From: Seriola aureovittata
Lineage: Eukaryota; Chordata; Actinopteri; Carangiformes; Carangidae
DNA length: 64,000 nucleotides
Direction: 5' to 3'
Assembly: GCF_021018895.1 (NCBI RefSeq)
Contig: NC_079386.1
Span: 18,204,052-18,268,051 of the forward strand
In this document: positions 9,201-20,873 of the stretch, in pieces
Layout of the letters: every line of letters starts with the position of its first letter
Position numbering within the stretch: the stretch's first letter is position 1
Notes under the pieces: generated by a model
Told to the model about the DNA's origin: nothing
The model's database searches: none
Seen by the model: only the letters and a program-made list of their open reading frames with translations
Program-made: the position numbers and the translations under genes

Positions 9201-12200
9201 ATGAAAGTGTTCGGATGTCTCCTGGCCCTTTTGTTCGGTAAATTATAACCTTCGTGACAGATGTGTCTGCAGCTGCAGCATGTGATGAAATCTCTGTAGC
9301 GCCATTCACTGTCAAGGAAAGCGCCGTTTTTTTTCCCAGGACTTCAAGCTCTTAACCAGCCGTGCATTTGTCCGATTTACACTCTCTCTCCTCACGCTTT
9401 AAGTCTTTTCTCTTGTGTTAATCAAAAATACTGTTTGAAAAAGCTTCAAATAAACCATAAACGGCGGGTTCGTGTGGTGCGTTCGAGTATGCTCGTAAAC
9501 TACAAACTTTATCTTAAAAGGCTTTATTGGAAATGTTTTGAAACTGAATTTCTAGGTTTTAATGAAGCGCAAAGACTAACTAGTGACTTTGGGCTTATGT
9601 GGTTCTGGGTAAACGGTCCGTCGACGGTCCAGAGCAGATCCTGCTTGCTTGCCTACATGACTCATTCAGTAGACAGCCAGCAGCCGCCCCGGTGCCAGGG
9701 GTTTCTACCCCATTTATGTCAATGAATGTAGGCTAAATTATAGAAAATACAGTTGAATCTACAACTGTTTTAATACAAACTGACTATAACCTTCATACAG
9801 GAGGATTTACTGCAGGACTGTTGTATTACACTGCACCAGTCTTACCTACATGTTCCTAATAAACTGAACACTGAGACTATATTAGTAATTATCAGTCATA
9901 TGCTGCAGTAGTTTCAGCAGCTAGAGTTTATGTTGTTTTGTTATGTCGCCTTTAAATGTTAAGGTGCTTGTGTAAAGCTGTGTTCACATGTCAACAGCAA
10001 AAAACAAGGCACTTCTGCTGACGTCATCACAATGGTGATATCATCACCATTGTGATTTTTTTGGGAGGTGCCAAATACCTGCAGGGAAAAACAGCTCAGA
10101 CAGAAGCCAAGTAAGGTGGCAGATCTTGTTTCTATGTATTCTAACAAAAACACGGGTATGTTAGTCTATTAAAAATCTATACAGTTGTGTTTCTTGTGTT
10201 GGTTGTAAGGCAAAGAACACAGATAATCCAAATTATCTGTGTATAATTTCCATATGTGTTTTCATGAGAGCCAGAGATGGAAAACTCTCAAGCGAAACCA
10301 AAGGAGCCGATTCCTCGCTGACGTAGACATTTGCCCAGCGGTGAAAACACCACCAGGGGTTGTGTTGGTGGGAGCGTGTTGTTTCATGCACCTGTGAGAC
10401 CATGATGCACGGTTGGGGAAGTCCAGCTGAGGAACTGGTTTATGTGTTTAAACACAGGGAACTGTTCTAGCCTTCATCCTGATGATCTAAAGATTAAAGG
10501 CATTAATGCAGCATTCGCCAGGAACGCATGTTAGCATGTATATTATTATATATTGCTTATTATTTCAACTTTTTTAATATTGCATCAGTAAAAAATAACT
10601 CCTTATGATCCCCACTTGTTTTTATTAACATGTTTGATAAAGTACCTGTACAACAGCAGCTCTCTGACCACGCTCTCCTGTTTGTTTTTCAGTTTTCCAA
10701 CATGCTGCAACCGTGGAGGTCGATGCAGAGGCAAAGTCCGTCGTGCTGCCCTGCTCTGTCACTCTGGAGGATCGGAAGGATTTGTCGGTGGTGTGGCGCC
10801 GTAAAGATCTCAATCCCTCAGTCATCCACTTTAAGGAGCAGGGACGCGATGACCTGGACAATCAGAACCAGAATTACAGAGGCCGTACATCAGTGAGCGA
10901 TCCACTGCAGGAGAACGGACTCGCCAGCCTCACTCTGTCTGAACCACGTCTCAACGACACCGGCAACTACACCTGCATCATCCGCAGGGAGGGAAAGGAT
11001 CTGCACCGGACAGAAGTACCGCTGCTAGTCAACGGTAAGGAGCAAAACCTAACACCTCAACTGTTGCTGCAGGTCAGAGGTCAGGTCACTGCTGTAGATA
11101 CAGAGGTCACAGCTTAGAAGCAGGTCAGGGGTCAAAGTAAATGCCATCAAACACAACAACTGAATAGGTGCCTTAAAAAACTACAGGTCAAGTTACTAAA
11201 TTAGTAAAAAAAAAAAAAGTGTTTTAACTAATCACTTCATATCCATTTAAAACACACTTAACACTTCAACAGAGTAAAATCCTCGAACGAGCAAAGAATC
11301 ACAATTTTCTCCTCCTGGTTTAGTGTTTACAGCTGAAATGGTGACGTCATTTATTCTGTTTGGTCAGTAATCACCAAAAACATCAACAAAATCTCTGACT
11401 GTTTGGAACAATTTCAAAAGCTCTGGGTTTAACTCACCTAGGAGCAGAGGGGCAGATGAAACCGTCATGTCGTCGGGATGTTGACTAACTGTCAAACGGT
11501 CTGAATAGCGGTGTGATGTCCTGAGCCTCGATCACCACTTCCTTTTAAAAAGCCTCAACATGTCACAGGTTGTGCTCTGTACAGAAGCAGCAACCTTATG
11601 GTTGCATGAGGCCGGGCGACATGATTAAGTGGAATTCAGGCATGCAGGTGAGATGTTAAACTTCAGCTGATACATATAGTACACGTGGCATTTTGCTTTG
11701 TTTTCACACAAGCCAATGAGTCAGGTTGAATATGCAACATTTTTTCTCATGCTGTGAAAACTCCTCATAAGTAGCGACAGGTGAACAGGTGTGTGGTGGG
11801 CGGAGTCCTGGTTCAGGTTCCTCAGCAGTGAAAGTTCTTGTTAGGCAAAGAACACAGATAATCCAAATTATCTGTGTATAATTTCCATATGTGTTTTCAT
11901 GAGAGCCAGAGGTGGAAAACTCTCAAGCGAAACCAAAGGAGCCGATTCCTCGCTGACGTAGACATTTGCCCAGCGGTGAAAACACCACCAGGGGTTGTGT
12001 TGGTGGGAGCGTGTTGTTTCATGCACCTGTGAGACCATGATGCACGGTTGGGGAAGTCCAGCTGAGGAACTGGTTTATGTGTTTAAACACAGGGAACTGT
12101 TCTAGCCTTCATCCTGATGATCTAAAGATTAAAGGCATTAATGCAGCATTCGCCAGGAACGCATGTTAGCATGTATATTATTATATATTGCTTATTATTT

Positions 12201-13635
12201 CAACTTTTTTAACATTGCATCGGTAAAAAAAAACTCCTTATGATCCCCACTTGTTTTTATTAACATGTTTGATATAGTACCTGTACAACAGCAGCTCTCT
12301 GACCACGCTCTCCTGTTTGTTTTTCAGTTTGCCAACATGCCGCGGCTGTGGAGGTCAATACATTAGCAAAGTCTGTCGTGCTGCCCTGCTCTGTCACTCT
12401 GGAGGATCGGAAGGATTTGTCGGTGGTGTGGCGCCGTAAAGATCTCAATCCCTCAGTCATCCACTTTAAGGAGCAGGGACGCGATGACCTGGACACGCAG
12501 AACCAGAATTACAGAGGCCGCACATCAGTGAGCGATTCACTGCAGGAGAACGGACTCGCCAGCCTCACTCTGTCTGAACCACGTCTCAACGACAGCGGCA
12601 CCTACACCTGCATCATCCGCAGGGAGGGAAAGGATCTGCACCGGACAGAAGTACCGCTGCTAGTCAACGGTAAGCAGCAAAACCTAACACCTCAACTGTT
12701 GCTGCAGGTCAGAGGTCAGGTCACTGCTGTAGATACAGAGGTCACAGCTTAGAAGCAGGTCAGGGGTCAAAGTAAATGTCATCAAAGTGTATCATGTAGT
12801 TTTATCTTGTTTCCATAGAACCATTTCCACAAATTTCCTCCCTTCTCCTGGGTCTTTTGCTGGGTGCCATACTCACTGGTCTCTCTGAGGGGTCTTTTGT
12901 AGCATATTTTTGGAGGAAGAAGACCAGGGCAGGTACGTCACACATGTACTGTTTGGTTCGGTCTCGAAGCTCTTGTTTGAAAAAGATTAAGATTGACTAC
13001 ATCCGAAGACCCGGATATATACAACCTTCTCATTGATGCTTACAGAATTGTCTTTGTCTTTGTTCAGCTGTCGCCTCAGTCTGCCGGGTGATGGTGAGGG
13101 AGGGGGCGCAGGTCGTAAAGCTGCCCTACCAAACCGCAGTCGAGCTTCCTGGAGGCGCAGGAGTGGAGTGGAGCTTGTCAGACCCTGAACCCAAGGTGGT
13201 CCACCGGCAAGTGATCGGTTGTGACCAGCCTGAGAAACAGCCTGAGGTTTACTACGAGCGCACAAAGATGACAAACCTGGAGACTGGAGACCTCAGTCTG
13301 ACCCTGAGTGACCCCTGCTGTGAGGACAGCGGCATTTACGTCTGCAACGTCCGCAGAGATGGAGTCATCCTGGCTCAGAGAGTGGTGGAGGTCCTGGTCC
13401 AAGGTCAGTACTGAGCAGTCGTTTGGGGGCACTGACAAGAAAACACACACACACACACACTGACACAAAAACAGTGCATGTCTTTTGTTTCTGACTGACC
13501 TCTGTCTCCTCTGCAGCACCAGGGTGGATTGAAAACGTGAGAAGCATGATGATGCCACAGCTGACAACACTAAGCACACTGGTTTCACAGAGGGAAGACG
13601 ACGCCCTGACTGGTGACGGTCAGCCAAGACGATGA
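9201..13635 (+). CDS. Gene A: V-set Ig membrane protein, B7/butyrophilin-like
   Basis: Probable cell-surface Ig receptor or ligand. Exons: 9201-9237 signal (MKVFGCLLALLF); 10693-11034 V1a; 12328-12669 V1b, a tandem duplicate of V1a; 12819-12932 TM (ISSLLLGLLLGAILTGL, then FWRKKTR); 13068-13403 second V-type domain; 13517-13635 tail ending QPRR-stop. Every junction is phase 1, so any subset splices in frame: 315 residues with one V exon, 429 with both. V1 has VVLPC and NYTC/TYTC, a normal disulphide pair. The second domain has VKLPY and DSGIYVC, lacking the B-strand cysteine. Oddly, the TM exon lies between the Ig exons and none follows. Isoforms may therefore be Ig-TM-Ig, or secreted if the TM exon is skipped. 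Family name inferred from domain style only. Confidence 0.7.
10208..11145 (+). repeat. V-exon duplication unit, copy 1
   Basis: From AAAGAACACAGATAATCC through the V1a exon and its 3' intron to GGTCAAAGTAAATG. It is repeated at 11845-12776 with few differences. The exon and intron tail, but not the 5' part, recur a third time at 17600-18065 in gene B. Confidence 0.85.
11071..11134 (+). promoter_or_regulatory. AGGTCA half-site cluster with two DR1 elements
   Basis: AGGTCA-g-AGGTCA at 11071-11083 followed by another GGTCA, and AGGTCA-g-GGGTCA at 11122-11134. These are DR1-type nuclear receptor sites in the intron behind the V exon. The cluster is repeated behind the other two V exons. Only the motifs are visible. 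Confidence 0.35.
11146..11770. repeat. Segmental duplicate of 7677-8173 inside gene A
   Basis: A near-identical copy of the Fc-receptor-like exon 1 block, inserted between the two V exons of gene A, with about 120 extra bases at 11219-11345. The junction lies exactly where the V-unit duplication begins and ends, so both probably arose in one unequal exchange. Confidence 0.85.
11438..11468 (-). pseudogene. Orphan first exon of the Fc-receptor-like gene
   Basis: Reads MTVSSAPLLL with an intact phase 1 donor (G|GTGAGTT), matching the working exon MKVSSASLLL at 7848-7878. No partner exon lies in the short distance left before gene A sequence. If its promoter came along, it could drive antisense transcription through gene A. 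Confidence 0.7.
11845..12776 (+). repeat. V-exon duplication unit, copy 2
   Basis: A tandem copy of 10208-11145. It holds exon V1b, which restores a cysteine before the domain (VCQHAAAVEV against VFQHAATVEV in V1a), and a further DR1 cluster (12706-12718 and 12757-12769). Confidence 0.85.
13441..13463. repeat. (CA)n microsatellite
   Basis: A short CA run in the last intron of gene A. Confidence 0.8.
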
Positions 13636-13664
13636 AAACGACCCATGAGCAGATTCACACTCAG

Positions 13665-13790
13665 TTCTTTTTTTGGGGGGGGTATTTTTGCCTTTATTTT
13701 GATAGGACAGTGAGAGATAGTCAGGGAGAGAGCAGTGAGGATTAAGCCCATGTGGCACACGCTCCACCAGGCGAGCCACCCCTCACTTTG
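13665..13790. repeat. Short interspersed repeat
   Basis: A G-run then TGCCTTTATTTTGATAGGAC, AGTGAGAGATAGTCAGGGAG and GCGAGCCACC. This is a familiar high-copy teleost repeat type, 30 bases after the gene A stop; it may supply 3' UTR sequence. Confidence 0.5.
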
Positions 13791-13889
13791 TTTACTTCAA
13801 ATTTAATTCGAGCAAGGATTAAAAATACTGCGGTTTACCAAATATTTTAAATTCTTATATTTTAATCTGCCTGTAGCAAACAGAAAGCA

Positions 13890-14480
13890 TCCCTGACATT
13901 TGGAAAAACAGCCTACATACTGCCTTTACATAACATCGGACAATCAAATGCCCTGAATAATTATCGACCAATCTCTTAATGATCATGTCTAGCCAAGTGA
14001 AAAATGTTTTCAAATCATTTTTAACTCAAAGAATCGCCATGCCAGTCACACGCTTTTTTTTTTCTCGCACCTTGACTATTGCAATGTACTATATGCTGGA
14101 ATCAGTCAGAGCTCCCTCCACCGATTACAACTGGGACAGAACGCCGGCACCAAGCCATATGAACACATCACTCCAATACTTCCAAATTTACCTGTTATAT
14201 TCCAGATTAAAATTCTACTCATCACTTTCAAAGCATTAAACGGCCTCGCTCCAAACGATATCAAGGACTTTTTAACCCCATATGTGCCTGGGCGTCTACT
14301 TATCAATGGAGGGAGCTCTGCTGGTTCTTCCTGGGTCTCGGCCGGTGACTGCACGTGACCCGGCCTTCAAACTGTGGAACAGTCTACCAGCTGAGATCCG
14401 ACAGGAAGCATTTGTGTTTTTTAAAACTCCTCTTAGCACATTCTTTCATCAGAAACTTTTTATGAATGTTTGATATGTTG
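13890..14480 (+). mobile_element. Degraded L2-type LINE, 3' end of reverse transcriptase ORF
   Basis: Broken frames still show the typical tail of L2-clade elements: a NNYRPIS-like piece, then LDYCNVLYAGISQSSLHRLQ, KYEHITP-like and ALNGLAPNDIKDFLTPYVPG, and finally FKLWNSLPAEIRQEAFVFFK. Frameshifts and stops make it dead. Confidence 0.7.
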
Positions 14481-15570
14481 TTGTTTTATATTTGTTTTTC
14501 TCAATTTTAAGATTAAAGTTTATTGTCTGACTGGAAGCATGAAGGCTAATGAAATGGAATTACTTGTTGTCTATACCTCTTTGGTTATTTCCACAACCAC
14601 AGGTTTATCTTAGCGTCCTTGAATGAGAAAGAATTGGAAATGGGGGGAAACTAATATTGAACTATTATGGTTTCTCACAGATCTATACAGATGCAGATTG
14701 TTTATTATATTTCATTACACTTATGTCCATGTTGACAGTGAATGACACAAAACAATGAGGACTTGTAGTGAACTGTCCAGCAATCTGGCGCTAAAAAGGC
14801 TTGAGTTCAAGTTATTGTGAGCTTTTATTCTGAAAAGTTCTGTTTCACATCCCAGCCATAATTGCGGTGTTTGGGTGAAGGGTCTTACCACTAGTGACAG
14901 CGGTTTCCCCCCCAATCCACCTCAACCCATCGCCCTCCATGTTTTCATTCAACACTACCTATATTTAATAAAAGGTCTAATAAACTCGAATGAACTGTGT
15001 GTGTGTATGTGTTTTACTAAACAGTGTGACACATTGAGGACAACACTCACACTTTTGTGACCTAGAACGTGCTGCTGTGGTAAAGTTTAACCGAGGCCAC
15101 TCGTGCTCCGGGAATTAGACCGTGCCCGACCACCACCACCGCAAAACAACAACGTACTGCATTTATTTGATCAAATCTTTATTTTATTAAACAGTGCAGT
15201 GACAATGTAAACGTCGCTGTTGAAGAAATTAAGTAACTGACAATGTAACTTCATAAATCATGTCGACTTAAACAATTATGTTCTTACGAAACCATAGTTG
15301 CAAATTATTGTAAAGAAAATACATAAAGATAATAATGTAATAAACAGAAAAAAGTTACAAAACAAACTATGATTCTCAGGTAAAAAAAAAAAAAAAGTAT
15401 AAAAATAAATAAAAGATTAATTTATTACATAATATACAGTATAACACGTGATTTGAAGGAGGTTGAATCATACACAGGGTGGTACTTAATAGACTTGATC
15501 ACGCCCCACATGTCCCCCTCATCACAATACTCACTCCTGAATGAGTGGCCGAGGGTACACGGGATCATTT
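14481..15570. other. Intergenic between gene A and gene B
   Basis: AT-rich, with a poly-A tract near 15383. No exon or RNA gene recognised. The minus-strand frame at 15425-15805 overlaps gene B exon 1 and has no family features. Confidence 0.5.
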
Positions 15571-15576
15571 TCCAAG

Positions 15577-18500
15577 ATGAAGACTTCGGTTCTTCTCCTG
15601 ACCGCTGTGACAGGTAAGCGACCACCTTTCTCTGCTCTGTTTGACTAGGTCTGCCTCTCCAGGTGGACAGCGGGGACCCGGTGCCAATACTGACCTGGGC
15701 ATAGGGCACGAGGAGGCAGGGAATAGTAACACTCGTCCCCATGGTGACAACTTTGGGAAGCGGTGACGCGCTGCTTTTTAGAAGCGTTTTGACTTTTAAC
15801 CACACGCACTTTTGTCATGATAACTATACTTAGTACGTGTATAAATTAAAACCACTGTCTGAAAACGCTTAAAATAAAGCAGACATCGCCTCTCTGCTTT
15901 ACCGCAAGTGTTTTCAGCCAGACCGCAACAGTTTTCAGTGTGCTAACAGTGAGGTCGCAGCTAATCTAGAGCCCCAGGCTAGTGTTAGCGCTGCATCCCG
16001 TTGTCCAGTGGGAGCGCCCGGCCGAGTCCATCAGAGCAGAGAAAGGTTATCAAGTTAGATGCTAGCTAGCCGTTAGCCTTGGTCATCAGAGCATAGAAAG
16101 GTTATAAAGTTAGCTGCTAGCTAGGTAGCTGTCAGCCGTGTCCATCAGAGCAGAGGAAGGTTAGTCGGTTAGCCAGTTAGCTGCTAGCTAGCTGTTAGCA
16201 TTGTCAGACAGAGCAGCGGAAGGTTAGCTCTACCAGGGACGTTAACTCGAGCAGAATTTCACCCAACATCACGTTTTAAGTGTTTTCTCCGGTTTGAAAA
16301 CATTTTTCCACTTTCCTAAGCGAGTTTCCCGGAGGTCAGAGCACCAGTACGGACTCGCTCAGGCAGTGTGCTGCGCTTTGTCCCTTTCTGACCTTCACTC
16401 TTGGGGGGAGTCGGGGCTGTGCGCGGGGGAAGTGACGATTCACTTCTTCTTCTTCTACTTCCTGTTCTTTTGTAAGGAGGTTGACATCCAACATTCAAGT
16501 CTATTACCTACACCTACTGGGGTATCACCTCTGCTGCATATGCTGCTATATGGTCTGAAACCCTTTTAGATCCCGGTATTTACAAATGATGCTGCTGATG
16601 AAACTGATTTATTTTATTATTATTATTATGATTAGTAGTAGTAGTGTAGTGGTACTCAGAAGTGACATATCCATGATGGGTTGTTCCATTATCCATGGAG
16701 GAATTGTGGGAAAAGATACTCTTGGGCTGTATTTCAGTCTTTTGAGATCCAACTCATCTGGCTCATATTCATATTATAAGGGCCCAACCAGCGACTGGTC
16801 CTTTCTTACTATTCTGTAATGAAAATCTCCCATTTGAGGCCTAAACATGCTCAAAAACTCAAACTGTGCACATGCATCAGACATATTTCATGAGTCTCGC
16901 ACATGGTTGTTGCAAAATGGCTTGATAGCGCCACTTAGAAAATTTCAACAAAGTAGCCCTTGCGCTGTGTTTCATCTAAATGTGTGAAATTCAGTAGGTA
17001 CATGCCACATGCCAAGACCTACAAAAAAGCCTCTTGCACCCATACTCTAACCCCAACAGGAAGTCAACCATTTTAAATTTAATTGGCGCCGTTTTTGCGA
17101 AATATGGACATCATACTTTAATAATCTCCTCCCTAGAGAATTCATCAGATTTGTTGTAAAGCTTTTTGTCAGGGGACGTGCCCATTGCAGCGCTGCAAAT
17201 TTTGATGTTTCGCCATTAAACAGGAAGTTGTTAAATAAATAACTCAAATACATTTCATTGTCCACTCTGCACAACCTTCATACGTTTGATGACAGTCCCA
17301 TACTTAAGATATCTGCCTGCTAATATGAAGTCATAGCACCACCTACTGAAAATAGGAAGTAAGTTGCACAGGCTAAGGCTACAGCTTAAATATTCATATT
17401 ATTATTAGAACTATCTCTTAATGGGACTCATTGTTGGAACTAAATACATTACTGTGGTATCATATCATATCATATTTAAAAGACCTGGCGCATAAAGCTG
17501 TGTTCACATTTTGCAAACAAAGAGCAAGGCACCTCTGCTGCTGAGGTCCCACTGAATCTTCTTTCTGCATTCAGACAGACATGTTGTCAATAATAAAACC
17601 AGTTTGTTTTTCAGTTTGCCAACATGCCGCGGCTGTGGAGGTCGATGCAGGGGCAAAGTCCGTCGTGCTGCCCTGCTCTGTCAATCTGGAGGATCGGAAG
17701 GATTTGTCGGTGGTGTGGCGCCGTGAAGATCTCAATCCCTCAATCATCCACTTTAAGGAGCAGGGACGCGATGACCTGGACAATCAGAACCAGAATTACA
17801 GAGGCCGTACATCAGTGAGCGATCCACTGCAGGAGAACGGACTCGCCAGCCTCACTCTGTCTGAACCACGTCTCAACGACAGCGGCACCTACACCTGCAT
17901 CATCCGCAGGGAGGGAGGGGATCTGCACCGGGAAGAAGTACCGCTGCTAGTCAACGGTAAGGAGCAAAACCTAACACCTCAACTGTTGCTGCAGGTCAGA
18001 GGTCAGGTCACTGCTGTAGATACAGAGGTCACAGCTTAGAAGCAGGTCAGGGGTCAAAGTAAATGTCATCAAAGTGTATCATGTAGTTTTATCTTGTTTC
18101 CACAGAAACGATTGTACAAAAGTTCTCACTTTGCTGGGGTTTTTGTGCCGCACTACTTGGTACTTTCATCTGTTTTTTTGGAGCATGTTGTTGGCGGAGA
18201 AACACCAGGGCAGGTATGTTGCACATGTACTGTTTTGACCTTTCTGACCTTCACAAGTTGACACCTTTAAGACCCGAATAGATACAACCTTCTCATTGAC
18301 GCTTACAGAATTGTCCTTTTTCTTCGTTCAGCTGTCGCCTCAGTCTGTCGGGTGATCGTGAGGGAGGGGGCGGGGTTAGTAAAGCTGCCCTACCAAGCCA
18401 CAGTCGACCTTCATGCAGGCACCATAGTGGAGTGGATCTTGTCTGGCCCTAAACCCAAGGTGGTCCACCGGCAAGTGATCGGTTGTGACCAGCCTGAGAA

Positions 18501-19237
18501 ACAGCCTGAGGTTTACTACGAGCGCACAGAGATGACAAACCTGGAGACTGGAGACCTCAGTCTGACCCTGAGTGACCCCTGCTGTGAGGACAGCGGCATT
18601 TACATCTGCAACGTCCGCAGAGATGGAGTCATCCTGGCTCAGAAAGTGGTGGAGGTCCTGGTCCAAGGTCAGTACTGAGCACAGATCAGAGGTCAGTGAT
18701 CATTAATTACATTCGCAAAAAGACTAGCAATTACGTGAAAAAAAGAAACTTCTCTCATTGAGCTTCTTCTCAGCTCCACGTCCTGGAAGTGTCGCAACAG
18801 TTTTATGAAAGTGAAACTTCTTGATAACTTTTGAAAACGGGGATTTCAGTTTCTGTCAGGATCCTTTTAACCTTTGGAATTGTCATGTTTTATTCAAATA
18901 AAGTATTTCTGATGCTCTCAGGCAGCTCTCTGGTCTGCACCATTGTGAAATGGAAACTGGAAATTAACATTCATTGGTTAATTCAGGTCATGTGAGCACT
19001 GAAACTTAAGCACAGGTGAGTGTTGTTCATTCTGGGTTTGTTTTGATCTGAATCGAATCTATCAAACGGCTGCCAATCACGGTTTCCCAATAAGTGTGAG
19101 CTCAACCTTTCCTCCATGTTCTACTTTCCTTTCTTTTTCCTACAGATCCTATCTCTGCTGTTCTTCTTGTTGCTGCTCTTCTGGTCTTTTTCTTGCTCTC
19201 ACTCTTTTACCAGGACAAGCTCGGGTCATTCCTGTGA
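15577..19237 (+). CDS. Gene B: V-set Ig membrane protein, paralogue of gene A
   Basis: Exons: 15577-15613 signal (MKTSVLLLTAVT); 17615-17956 V1 (VVLPC, TYTC; near-identical to V1b of gene A); 18106-18213 TM1 (FSLCWGFCAALLGTFICFFG then CCWRRN); 18332-18667 second V-type domain (VKLPY, DSGIYIC, B-strand Cys absent); 19146-19237 TM2 (ISAVLLVAALLVFFLLSLFY, short tail, TGA). All junctions are phase 1 and the total closes at 304 residues. Skipping the symmetric TM1 exon gives a conventional Ig-Ig-TM protein of 268 residues; including it would place the second Ig domain on the other side of the membrane. TM2 is missing from gene A. The donor of the second Ig exon can also join the exon at 20431. Function inferred only: cell-surface recognition. 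Confidence 0.7.
16025..16230. repeat. Minisatellite of about 60-70 bases in gene B intron 1
   Basis: Three to four copies of TCCATCAGAGCAGAG, then AAGGTTA, then GTTAGCTGCTAGCTAG. Palindromic GCTAGC cores recur. No coding potential. Confidence 0.7.
16830..17365. mobile_element. Interspersed repeat in gene B intron 1
   Basis: Contains TTGCGCTGTGTTTCATCTAA, AACAGGAAGTCAACCATTTT and ATAGCACCACCTACTGAAAA, words of a very common fish non-autonomous element. Family not assigned. Confidence 0.45.
17993..18056 (+). promoter_or_regulatory. AGGTCA cluster with two DR1 sites, third copy
   Basis: The same arrangement as 11071-11134: DR1 at 17993-18005 and 18044-18056, in the intron behind the V1 exon of gene B. 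It was copied with the exon, so its preservation may only mean the duplication is recent. Confidence 0.35.
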
Positions 19238-19279
19238 GTTGTCACCGTCATTACTGTGTCTTCTGTAGTTCACTCATAT

Positions 19280-19843
19280 GAAGGACAAAAGAAAATGACA
19301 ATGAAGTAAATAAATAAATAAATAGTGTCTAGTCAAGTCAACGGTAGTAATAGTCGATCCATCCAAGCGTCAACCAATCCAGAGGGAGGGCCGTCTACCT
19401 AATTAGCATATGGACACAGAAATGAATTTAAAAATACAGAAATAAATAAATGTAGAAACAAATTAAAAAAAAAATATTTTAAATGTGGAAATACATAAAA
19501 ACATAAGAAACAAATAGATAAATCTATAAATGCAGAAATAAAAAAAATGGATGTAAAAATAAAGAAATAAATAGATTTTGAAATACATAAACAATTGTAT
19601 AAATAAATAAATGCAGAAATACAGACACAAATAAATGTAGAAATACATGAATACATTTTGAAATGTGTGAATAAATAAATGCAGAATTACAGAAGTTAAT
19701 AAATAATTATGAATTGAAAAATAAATCAATGTAAAAATGCTGAAATAGCATTTTTCAAAATGTGTTTATTTTGCATTTAATCATGTATTTAATCATTTCA
19801 TTCTGCATTTATTTATTTATATTTATGTCATTTATTGTCCTTC
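19280..19843. mobile_element. MITE-like element with inverted ends and AAATAAATG tandem core
   Basis: Starts GAAGGACAAAAGAAAATGAC and ends GTCATTTATTGTCCTTC, an imperfect terminal inverted repeat. The inside is a run of ATAAATAAATGCAGAAATAC-like units. It lies 43 bases after the gene B stop. It has no transposase, so it would be a non-autonomous element. Confidence 0.65.
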
Positions 19844-20430
19844 AAACCCAGTTAGCAAAACATGGTAGATTTAGTAAGTAGCAGCTAGATACTGCAACTT
19901 GTCTCATATTCCTACATCTTAACATTTTGAGCTTCACTGCTGCCATCTCTCAGGTTATAGTGATTACTGTAGTTACTAAAAATATTTTTGCTAAGACATG
20001 TTAGCATGAGATGTGTAATTAACCATGTCCAGCTAAAGACTTTCTACCAATGTAAAATAAGGCAAAACTGAGCAGTGGAGCTTGATTGGTCCTCCAAGCT
20101 CAATCTGACAATCGATTGGCTGCTGAGTTGTCACTTTTCTTTCTCTTTTCAACTTTTCTACACCTCCATCTGTTTGCTGTGCTTGTTTCTTTGTACCTCC
20201 CTGAACATCTGTCAGCCAGCAGAAAGTGGGTCTTGGGTGTTCATATGTACTTGGCCAATAAAGCTGATTCAAGTTCTTAACGAATAAAACCCCATTAAAA
20301 TCACATTAAGAAGTCGTGTGAGAACACGCCTGAATTCAAAAAATATATGATTCATGAACCTGCTAACAGACTAACACTAATGTGACCCCCCTAATGTGAC
20401 AATACAGCCCCAAACTCTTTTCTTCCTCAG

Positions 20431-20805
20431 TCTTCCTGGTGATGGCTAGGGAGGGGGAGGAGTCCGTAAAGCTGCCGTTCAAAATCCCCCTTGAGGTCTT
20501 TGAGGGCGTCACAGTGGAGTGGAGCTTGTCTGGCCCTGAACACAAGGTGGTCCATCGGTGTGTGATCGGCAGTGACCAGCCTGTGGACCAGCACGAGTTT
20601 TACCATTTGCGCTCAAAGATGTCAGGCCCGCTGTCCCTCGATCTTGTCCTGGAAGACCCCCGCCGTGAGGACAGCGGCATCTTCATCTGCACCGTCCACA
20701 GAGGGGGGGTCATCCTGGCTCAGAAAGTGGTGGAGCTCCAGGTCCAACGTCAGTACTGTGCACAGATCAGAGGTCAGTGCTCCTGCTACACATCACTGGC
20801 ATTAC

Positions 20806-20873
<68 letters not shown>

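Noticed and set aside
13178..13627. Minus-strand frame over gene A and B Ig exons
   Set aside because: Recurs at both paralogues only because the sense exon is duplicated; hydrophobic tail from a CA repeat.
15425..15805. 126-residue minus-strand frame with an Ig-like phrase (VTIPCLLV)
   Set aside because: Overlaps gene B exon 1 in antisense, has no second Cys motif and no splice partners.
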